Below are positions 7,883-13,865 of a stretch of DNA of 31,377 bases, in pieces; within the stretch, counting starts at the first letter, position 1, and the number at the start of each line of letters is the position of its first letter. The position numbers were made by a program, and so were the translations under genes. The notes beneath the pieces are model-generated. The model saw only the letters and a program-made list of their open reading frames with translations, made no database searches and was not told the DNA's origin. The stretch is from Cacconaster sp033811195. GTDB taxonomy: Bacteria > Bacteroidota > Bacteroidia > Bacteroidales > UBA932. The stretch spans positions 1 to 31,377 of the forward strand of contig JAPXOZ010000019.1 in the NCBI GenBank assembly GCA_033811195.1, written 5' to 3'.

Positions 7883-8952
7883 TGCTGACAACAGTCTTTC
7901 CATACGACTCAGTAGAGCTGAGCTCCAATGGTCGTGAAGTGATAATACTTGATCAGTCGTTACTTCCCAATCAGGAGAAATTTCTTCACCTGACTACTGC
8001 AGAGCAAGTCTTTTTTGCTATCACGCTGATGAAGGTGCGTGGTGCTCCGGCCATAGGCATAGCTGCTGCTTTTGGTTTGGCAATGACAATCAACAGGTCC
8101 AAATGTAGGGAACTTGATGTTTTCGAAAAAGAGTTCCTTCGTACAAAGAGGTACCTCTATATTTCCCGTCCTACAGCCGTCAATCTTATGTGGGCTTTGG
8201 ACCGTATGGAGGATTGCTTTTACAGAGTTAAAGAGAGTATAGACGATACTGACCAGACCGTAATAGACATCATCAAAAACGCCCTTATCGCTGAGGCACG
8301 TTCCATAAAGGTAGAAGAGACCAGGATGTCGGTAGCTATCGCGGAACATGGTGTTTCTTTGCTTACTCATGGTTGCGGTATTCTCACTCACTGCAATGCC
8401 GGTCATCTGGCTGTTTCCCGCTATGGTACTGCTTTGAGTCCAATCTACCTCGCCCACCAGAAAGGTTATTCTCCGATGGTATATGTAGATGAGACCAGAC
8501 CGTTGTTACAAGGGGCTCGCCTGACTGCTTACGAGCTGATGAGAGCCGGTATTGATGTTACCCTGATCTGTGACAATATGGCCTCAATAGTGATGAGCCA
8601 GAAAAGGGTGGACGCGATCTTTGTGGGATGTGACCGCGTGGCTGCAAATGGAGATGTGGCGAATAAAGTGGGTACCAGTGGTCTTGCCATTTTGGCAAAA
8701 CATTACGGCGTACCCTTCTACGTATTCGGTCCTTCCAGCACAATAGATTTTGAGTGTCCTACCGGCAGGGATATCGTCATTGAGGAGCGTCCTTCATACG
8801 AGATGACCGATATGTATTTTAGCAAGCCGATTGCGCCAAAAGGCACTAAAGTGTTCAACCCCGCATTTGATATTACTCAGGCAGAGTTTATTACCGGCAT
8901 TGTAACAGAGAAAGGCATTTTTAAGCCGGATGAACTGAATAATACGAAATAG
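7882..8952 (+). CDS. mtnA: S-methyl-5-thioribose-1-phosphate isomerase
   Basis: A 356-residue MtnA/eIF2B-like protein. It isomerises methylthioribose-1-phosphate to methylthioribulose-1-phosphate. Catalytic residues are visible: Cys171 in ILTHCNAGHLA and Asp251 in VGCDRVAANGDVANKVGT; the MKVRGAPAIG and TRPLLQGARLTAYEL motifs are also intact. The start ATG overlaps the phosphorylase stop by one base, a sign of translational coupling. Together the three genes turn MTA into methylthioribulose-1-P by way of methylthioinosine. No mtnB, mtnC or mtnD follows, so the fate of the product must lie elsewhere or in a different shunt. Confidence 0.92.
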   Translation: MLTTVFPYDSVELSSNGREVIILDQSLLPNQEKFLHLTTAEQVFFAITLMKVRGAPAIGIAAAFGLAMTINRSKCRELDVFEKEFLRTKRYLYISRPTAVNLMWALDRMEDCFYRVKESIDDTDQTVIDIIKNALIAEARSIKVEETRMSVAIAEHGVSLLTHGCGILTHCNAGHLAVSRYGTALSPIYLAHQKGYSPMVYVDETRPLLQGARLTAYELMRAGIDVTLICDNMASIVMSQKRVDAIFVGCDRVAANGDVANKVGTSGLAILAKHYGVPFYVFGPSSTIDFECPTGRDIVIEERPSYEMTDMYFSKPIAPKGTKVFNPAFDITQAEFITGIVTEKGIFKPDELNNTK

Positions 8953-8955
8953 ACT

Positions 8956-9756
8956 ATGGTGAGATTCCTAAGTCTCTCCAGCGGCAGTAATGCAAATTGT
9001 TACTATCTCGGAAACGCAAAGAGAGGATTGCTGATCGATCTCGGTGTTGGTGTTAGAACTCTCAAGAAGCGTCTTGCCGAACATGACATATCATTTAATA
9101 ATATCGATATGGTGCTGGTAACCCATGACCATATAGATCATATCCGAAGTCTGGGTTCTTTCACGCAGCGCCACCAAAAGCCGGTTTTTGCAACGGAAAC
9201 CCTTCATAAAGCGCTAAGCACTCACTTTTGTACCCGTGGCTCGCTTTCGGGATGTGTAAATATTCTGGAGGAAGACGTGTGTTATAAGTCAGGTGGGATT
9301 GAGATCACAGCTTTTGCAGTGCCCCACGATGCTACTCAGACTTTGGGTTACCACATAGATTTTGATGGAGTAAGATTTACTTTTTTGACCGATATCGGAT
9401 ATCCTACAGAGGCGGCGGTAAAGTATGCATCTATGGCAAACCACCTCATTGTAGAGGCAAATTATGATATAGATATGTTGTTGCGCGGGCCCTATCCACA
9501 AAGCTTGAAAATGCGGATTCTTGAGGATACCGGCCATATGTCAAACGACCAGACGGCATCTCTTGTCAGAAGAGCTTTCAATCCTGAACTCAAAAGCATA
9601 CATCTGGCTCATCTGAGCCGTAATAATAACACTCCAAAACTGGCATTTCAAACAGTCAGCGGTGCACTCTCCGAGATTGGTGTCCGGGTAGGTGAGGATA
9701 TCATTCTCAATTGTCTGCCACGTACAGACTCTTCCGAAATTATGGAATGTTCATAA
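8956..9756 (+). CDS. MBL-fold metallo-hydrolase, WalJ/YycJ-like
   Basis: A 266-residue metallo-beta-lactamase-fold protein. The metal site HxHxDH is seen as THDHIDH (His57, His59, Asp61, His62), with His124 in PHDATQT and Asp146 in FLTDIGY completing it. The start FLSLSSGSNANCYYLG is typical of the YycJ/WalJ group, thought to act on nucleic acids (5' exonuclease activity has been shown in some members). It begins 3 nt after mtnA and is probably in the same transcript, but no link to methionine salvage is known. It is cytoplasmic, with no signal peptide. Confidence 0.85.
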   Translation: MVRFLSLSSGSNANCYYLGNAKRGLLIDLGVGVRTLKKRLAEHDISFNNIDMVLVTHDHIDHIRSLGSFTQRHQKPVFATETLHKALSTHFCTRGSLSGCVNILEEDVCYKSGGIEITAFAVPHDATQTLGYHIDFDGVRFTFLTDIGYPTEAAVKYASMANHLIVEANYDIDMLLRGPYPQSLKMRILEDTGHMSNDQTASLVRRAFNPELKSIHLAHLSRNNNTPKLAFQTVSGALSEIGVRVGEDIILNCLPRTDSSEIMECS

Positions 9757-9794
9757 CTTGTTTGTCAGATTTATCATATCGGAATAATTTTAGT

Positions 9795-9802
9795 TATATT
9801 TG
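9795..9802 (+). promoter_or_regulatory. -7 box of a Bacteroidetes-type promoter
   Basis: TATATTTG is a perfect TAnnTTTG box 40 nt before the ATG of the small lipoprotein gene. A well spaced -33 TTG is not obvious (TTTG at 9761 is too far), so the call is tentative. Confidence 0.45.
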
Positions 9803-9842
9803 CATGAATACTCGCAACTTGAAACAACAAAACAATAGGAAT

Positions 9843-10241
9843 ATGAAAAAAATCATTCTGGCATTGTCGCTATTATTTGCCGTAACCCTATTAAATTCTT
9901 GTAATGATCTTTATCCCGACTCAGAACTTTTGTTAGGAGCATGGTCTTCTTATGAGTGCTTTAAACAGGGACAACAGCCTTTTTCTTATACACTCGAAAG
10001 ATATCTCTTTACGCAGGATGGTTATGTAGCCTTCTATGACAATAGTAAATTCCAGTTCAAGCTCCCTTATGGCTATAATGCCACTACCGGTATTCTGGCG
10101 ATTATGGATGGTACCGATGAGCATGGCAATAAGATAACTGTAGAATATCCTGCAGTAATCGAATATGTTGAAGCGGTCAAAGCAAATGTTATGACCATAT
10201 CCTACGATGACGGATATACAATACGCTATCGCAAGCGATAG
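9843..10241 (+). CDS. Small lipoprotein, lipocalin-like layout
   Basis: A 132-residue predicted lipoprotein. The signal peptide MKKIILALSLLFAVTLLNSC ends in a lipobox with Cys20. The mature part begins NDLYPDSELLLGAWSSYECF, and the pattern 'LxGxW' followed by alternating beta strands resembles Bacteroidetes lipocalin-like lipoproteins; this is fold-level resemblance only. I start at the ATG at 9843; an in-frame ATG at 9711 would overlap the MBL gene and spoil the signal peptide. The last codons and TAG stop lie inside a perfect hairpin (10222-10245), and the stop is the first word of a GC-rich heptad array. It shares this layout with the lipoprotein at 12454-12924. Function unknown. Confidence 0.7.
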   Translation: MKKIILALSLLFAVTLLNSCNDLYPDSELLLGAWSSYECFKQGQQPFSYTLERYLFTQDGYVAFYDNSKFQFKLPYGYNATTGILAIMDGTDEHGNKITVEYPAVIEYVEAVKANVMTISYDDGYTIRYRKR

Positions 10242-10245
10242 CGTA
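10222..10245 (+). other. Perfect 11-bp hairpin over a stop codon
   Basis: TACGCTATCGC, two unpaired A, then its exact complement. The left arm encodes the last residues of the lipoprotein, and the right arm contains its TAG stop (10239-10241) and the first bases of the heptad array. There is no T-run after it, so it is not a standard intrinsic terminator. Confidence 0.7.
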
Positions 10246-10322
10246 CGGGGTACGAGTTGCGGGGTGCGGGGTACGAGGTATGATTATGAATTTGGAGTTG
10301 TGAATATTGTGGGGTTGTAGGG
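10239..10322 (+). repeat. Heptad array 2, left (GC-rich words)
   Basis: Exactly twelve 7-nt words (84 nt) fit between the lipoprotein's TAG stop (first base 10239) and the ATG of the four-helix-bundle gene at 10323. The first part uses clear words such as ACGGGGT, ACGAGTT, GCGGGGT and ACGAGGT; the second half is AT-richer and decayed. G-rich strand follows the upstream gene. Confidence 0.75.
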
Positions 10323-10691
10323 ATGAGTTATAAAGATCCGATATTTATAGTTTGGCTTTGGAACTTCTTTTTGTTGTCCATCCTTTATCTTTAAAACTTC
10401 CAAAACATGAGCTATACGAATTTGGTTCACAGATTAGACGCTCTGCCGATTCAGTTGTAACAAATATTGTTGAGGGGTATGGAAGACGACGATACAAAGC
10501 AGAAGATATTCGTTTTCTTGTTTTTTCTCACGCCAGTACAGATGAAACTATTCTGCATATATCAAAAATTAAACACCTTTATCCTCAGTTTACAGAAGAA
10601 TCGCTGCCTAGAAACAAAATATAACATTTTAGGGGCGAAAATAAACAAATATATAGATTATATTATAAAAAATTGGAAATCAGACTTTTAA
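10323..10691 (+). pseudogene. Four-helix-bundle protein (S23/bAvd-like), frameshifted
   Basis: Three reading frames together give one protein of the short four-helix-bundle family (23S rRNA-intervening-sequence protein / bAvd-like). It opens in frame with ATG at 10323 (MSYKDP). It shifts near 10340-10352 into the main frame (LPKHELYEFGSQIRRSAD, then NIVEGYGRRRYKAEDIRFL and FSHASTDETILHISK), which stops at 10622-10624. It shifts again near 10595-10620 into a frame ending YNILGAKINKYIDYIIKN and stopping at 10689-10691. The joined length of about 120 residues is normal for the family. Family members are small helical proteins, one group of which assists diversity-generating retroelement reverse transcriptases; most have no known function. 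It sits alone between two inward-facing heptad arrays. Sequencing error is the main alternative to true decay. Confidence 0.8.
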
Positions 10692-10716
10692 GTGTATGCG
10701 GCGCGAGGTGTCACAG

Positions 10717-10786
10717 AACGCACATCACGTAACTCGCACCCCACAACCATCACCACGTAACCCGTAACCCGTACCGCGTACCACTA
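10717..10786 (-). repeat. Heptad array 2, right (GC-rich words)
   Basis: Ten 7-nt words in perfect register end on the TAG stop of the metallopeptidase gene (10784-10786). Words on the minus strand include ACGCGGT, ACGGGTT, ACGTGGT and GCGAGTT, the same vocabulary as the left array at 10239 but in the opposite orientation. The two arrays enclose the four-helix-bundle pseudogene. Confidence 0.8.
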
Positions 10787-12451
10787 ATCCACAAACTGCA
10801 TCTTATAATAAGCCGCTGTGAGTTTTTCTCCGGTGGCTTTTTCTATCATCTCATTCCATTCGTAACGCATTCCGGGATTGAATACATATTCCTGAAGCCA
10901 TTCGCCAACTGCTTTATTGCCGATATAACATTCGTTTGCCATATTCTGGCTGTTGGTAACATTGGCCGCAATATAGTGGTGCAGTTGTGATGCCAGAAGA
11001 GCTCCGAGCTGGTAGTTATGATAATAACAGGGATAGAGAGCGATATGAATTTTGGATGCCCAGTCAGGTTGATTGCGCCCTTCGGGGCGGGTGAGGAGTT
11101 GATATTTTTCCACAAGATCCCACCAGAGAGTATTGAGATCCTGTTCAGGGTCAGCATACATCTCTTTTTCGAAGCGATACATAACCTGCGTCCAGCGGCT
11201 AAAGACCAGTTGCTGTAGACGGAGAGAACGGATGCAATCCTGATTGATGGCAGCTGCTTCTTCTTCGGGAAGCTTTACCATAGCCTTCATCCATTCCGTG
11301 TTGCGAGACAACCTATCAAACATCATTGCTACAGCTTCGGTAGTGAAACTATGTGCTGCCTCACGGAGGAAGAGGGGATTGCCTGCAGCATCGTGGCCGA
11401 CCGCATAGACAGCGTGTCCAAATTCGTGGAGCATGGTCGACATCCACTGCTCGGTGTCAGAAATGTTGCAGAGGACGCGTACATCTCCGTTACGGTCAAT
11501 ATCTATACAATAGGCGTGCTGGTTTTTGCCATCACGGGGATAGAGGTCACTATTCATCATTATCGTGCTCACATCAAGACCTATGCTGTTATAGAAATCG
11601 GTAGTCAAAGTTTCCAGATTTCGCCCTTTGTAATATTTGTCCAGATCCACGGGGTAAAGATCAGGTGCTTCTTGGAAAAATCTTCCCTGATAATGCCAAG
11701 GCATCAATTTTTCTACCGGTACTTTAAATCTAACGGAGAACATTTTATCCATATCGGCTTTGAGGGTAGCAAACCCATCACTTGTCATTTCGTCAAGTTC
11801 ATCAAAGAGTGCTGAAATCTCTTCCGGATCCTGTTCCGAAAAGGTCAGTGACATGGTGTGGTAATTGTCAAATCCCAGCGATTGTGCCAATGTATTACGA
11901 AGTCGTACAATTTCCAGCACATCTTCAGCTACGTAAGATCCTATTGCCTTATGAGCCTTCCATATCTCTTCAAGGGCCTTGTTGTCTGTAGAGGTACGGA
12001 GTAGCTCTTCCACATAATTGTCGTTGACCTTTTCGCCACGGAATTCAGCGCGAAAACCGGCATATTTCTGTTCGAGAAGACTCTCTTTCTCTATAATTTG
12101 ATTTTGAAGCGTTGTGTCTGCCTGTCCCTTGAGAAATGAGAGGTAGAGTATGTCCAATTGTCTCTTGAGTAGAGGGTTATTGACTCTTCTACCTTTCTTC
12201 ATTCGGCTTAGTTTGTCAAACATAACTTTGTCCGAATAGATTTCGGCTATTTTGATGCTAGCCTGGGCATATCTCTGAAAATCTTCAGGATTGCCAGTAG
12301 TGGTGCCGGCCCAATAACTTTTTGAAGATTCTACATAAAGGGGGAGGAGCGTGCCCTCAAGTTCTGAGATGAGGGATTTGAGCTCTCTCTCAGGGTTGCA
12401 GCTTGTCAACATAACGAGTGAAAGTAGCAGAAAAGTGTATAGTTTTTTCAT
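10784..12451 (-). CDS. Lipoprotein zinc metallopeptidase (M2/M3-like)
   Basis: A 555-residue predicted lipoprotein: signal peptide with lipobox LTSC (Cys18), then a mostly helical peptidase. The zinc site HEFGH is at 342-346, and downstream Glu364/Glu372 in FLREAAHSFTTEAVAMMF can give the third ligand, as in gluzincins of families M2 (ACE-like) and M3 (oligopeptidases). The tail has a conserved-looking LWWDLVEKYQ segment. It would cut peptides at the cell envelope, fitting a peptide-fermenting lifestyle. It follows the lipocalin-like lipoprotein by 2 nt and the CBM9-like gene further up, so the three form one operon. The TAG stop is the first word of a heptad array; no hairpin terminator is seen after it. 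Confidence 0.82.
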   Translation of the reverse strand: MKKLYTFLLLSLVMLTSCNPERELKSLISELEGTLLPLYVESSKSYWAGTTTGNPEDFQRYAQASIKIAEIYSDKVMFDKLSRMKKGRRVNNPLLKRQLDILYLSFLKGQADTTLQNQIIEKESLLEQKYAGFRAEFRGEKVNDNYVEELLRTSTDNKALEEIWKAHKAIGSYVAEDVLEIVRLRNTLAQSLGFDNYHTMSLTFSEQDPEEISALFDELDEMTSDGFATLKADMDKMFSVRFKVPVEKLMPWHYQGRFFQEAPDLYPVDLDKYYKGRNLETLTTDFYNSIGLDVSTIMMNSDLYPRDGKNQHAYCIDIDRNGDVRVLCNISDTEQWMSTMLHEFGHAVYAVGHDAAGNPLFLREAAHSFTTEAVAMMFDRLSRNTEWMKAMVKLPEEEAAAINQDCIRSLRLQQLVFSRWTQVMYRFEKEMYADPEQDLNTLWWDLVEKYQLLTRPEGRNQPDWASKIHIALYPCYYHNYQLGALLASQLHHYIAANVTNSQNMANECYIGNKAVGEWLQEYVFNPGMRYEWNEMIEKATGEKLTAAYYKMQFVD

Positions 12452-12453
12452 GG

Positions 12454-12924
12454 TCAGAATTTTTTATTCATTTCCCATGTGGAGTTGAGATTGAATATTG
12501 CAAGCTCGTCTTCCTCAATGACATCTAGAAGCAGACGTTTGAGAGTCAGTTCCTTGACCTGGAACTGAGTAACAATGTTTGTGTTGAAATCTTTTTTGCC
12601 TTGGAGAAGCCCATCTATAGGGAAACTGATATTGAGAATATATTGATCTGTGTCATAAGAGTAGGAGCCGGTGTAACTGGCGATAACTACATTAGCGTTA
12701 TCTATACCTTCCCATACCTGGAATTTAAATGTGCCGTCTTTTTCGAATACAAAAGAATAACGTGCTTCTGCATAATTGATTTCAATCTCTTCTACATAGA
12801 CTTTAGCCACATCCCACTGACCGTAAAGAAGAGACTTTTCGCTCATTAAATCCACGAGAAACTGACATCCGGAAAGGGAGATCAGAGCCGTCGCAACTAG
12901 CGAAAAGAGAGTCAATTTTTTCAT
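12454..12924 (-). CDS. Small lipoprotein, lipocalin-like layout
   Basis: A 156-residue predicted lipoprotein. MKKLTLFSLVATALISLSGC is a signal peptide with lipobox Cys20. The mature part has the LLYGQWDVAKV opening and a run of alternating hydrophobic strands (YSFVFEKDGTFKF, ASYTGSYSYD), a lipocalin-like pattern. I start at ATG 12924; a longer in-frame start at 13002 overlaps the upstream gene and would disrupt the signal peptide. It lies in an operon between the CBM9-like gene (55 nt upstream) and the metallopeptidase (2 nt downstream). It resembles the lipoprotein at 9843 in layout, though direct similarity is weak. Function unknown. Confidence 0.7.
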   Translation of the reverse strand: MKKLTLFSLVATALISLSGCQFLVDLMSEKSLLYGQWDVAKVYVEEIEINYAEARYSFVFEKDGTFKFQVWEGIDNANVVIASYTGSYSYDTDQYILNISFPIDGLLQGKKDFNTNIVTQFQVKELTLKRLLLDVIEEDELAIFNLNSTWEMNKKF

Positions 12925-12979
12925 AATCTGGGTTTTAGTAACACACGAAGATAATAAAAAAAGGATAAAAAGTTCTTTT

Positions 12980-13738
12980 TTATTCAAAAAAAATAGGTCC
13001 AAAATGTTCCGGAGTATGGAAATTTGGAGAGGGAATAGGTATCGGATGCCAGCTCAGATAGTGTGGAACAGGCATATTGTCCCCACATTTGTAAAAATTC
13101 GCTCTAACTGTACGCCCTGATAAATCGGGGAACTCTGAAAGCGAGTAAATGGATTTTGGAATCGCTATAGTAAGAGTCCATTCCTGTATACCGGGACGAT
13201 CACCAAAGGGTTCACTACCTAGAGTCGATTGCCTTCTTATCTGCCTCATCACATCGTCGCCGAAACGGGTTCGCTGCTGACGATCAGTACCCCCAGCAAA
13301 TGTCCCGTGACCAATACAGTTCATCTCGAGGTTGTAGTATATGGAATCTTTGTCGGATGGGATTAGGAAAAATTCTACACAAGAGTCGGTGTAGGGTTTA
13401 GATCCGGCATCATACCCAAATGTAGCTCTGACACCCTCCTCTTTCACGACATACTGGAGATATATCTCTTCCTCCGAATGGGCTATACGAAATTTTACAT
13501 CCGGTTCGTAGTCATAGTTCTCCCAGTTTATTACATCTATGGGATGAAATGCTATTTTCTCCCTATCAAACATTGAGGCCACTTCGGTCACGGATGGTTT
13601 TTTAGACTCGAAAACCACTTTTTTAACTCTCAATATCGGCATATTCTCTGAATTTACTGTGTTACCTCTATTTGATCCGCACCCGGCGCTAAAACCGAGA
13701 CAAAACATTAGTATGGCAAAATAGATAATTTTTCTCAT
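12980..13738 (-). CDS. Carbohydrate-binding family 9-like lipoprotein
   Basis: A 252-residue predicted lipoprotein with signal peptide and lipobox SAGC (Cys20). The body has the pattern of the CBM9-like/DOMON-type beta sandwich found in Bacteroidetes: WENYDYEPDVKFRIAHSEEEIYLQYVV, then YTDSCVEFFLIP, YYNLEMNCIGHG, EWTLTIAIPKS, and a final LSWHPIPIPSPNFHTPEHFG. It is first in a three-gene lipoprotein operon with a lipocalin-like protein and a metallopeptidase. Ligand unknown; binding of sugars is a family inference and not shown. The stop is TAA, close to a short AT-rich gap without repeats. Confidence 0.75.
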   Translation of the reverse strand: MRKIIYFAILMFCLGFSAGCGSNRGNTVNSENMPILRVKKVVFESKKPSVTEVASMFDREKIAFHPIDVINWENYDYEPDVKFRIAHSEEEIYLQYVVKEEGVRATFGYDAGSKPYTDSCVEFFLIPSDKDSIYYNLEMNCIGHGTFAGGTDRQQRTRFGDDVMRQIRRQSTLGSEPFGDRPGIQEWTLTIAIPKSIYSLSEFPDLSGRTVRANFYKCGDNMPVPHYLSWHPIPIPSPNFHTPEHFGPIFFE

Positions 13739-13771
13739 GACTTCAAAGGTAGAAAAAAAGTGGCAATAGCG

Positions 13772-13802
13772 TTGCTATTATGCTATATTTTTACTATTTT
13801 TG
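13772..13802 (+). promoter_or_regulatory. Bacteroidetes-type promoter of ppdK
   Basis: TTG at 13772-13774, 20-nt spacer, TATTTTTG at 13795-13802: good match to the TTTG/TAnnTTTG consensus. It leaves a 5' leader of roughly 55 nt before the ATG at 13866. Confidence 0.65.
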
Positions 13803-13865
13803 CAGTTTATAAATAGAATATTGTCAATTTGTCAAATCACAAAAAATTAAAATATTAAATTATCT

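Noticed and set aside
10239..10322. Canonical G-quadruplex
   Set aside because: Several GGGG runs are present, but loops between four runs are too uneven for the standard pattern. The 7-nt word structure explains the G-runs.
10352..10624. Intact 90-residue four-helix-bundle gene with TTG start
   Set aside because: The N-terminal family segment starts in another frame at ATG 10323, and the C-terminal helix continues in a third frame to 10691. The middle frame alone lacks both ends.
10323..10691. 23S rRNA intervening sequence
   Set aside because: Family resemblance alone suggests this, but no rRNA sequence is present on either side.
13744..13751. TACCTTTG box right upstream of the CBM9-like gene on the minus strand
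   Set aside because: It matches TAnnTTTG, but it is only 5 nt from the ATG and lacks a spaced -33 element; it would give a leaderless message. Not strong enough to list.
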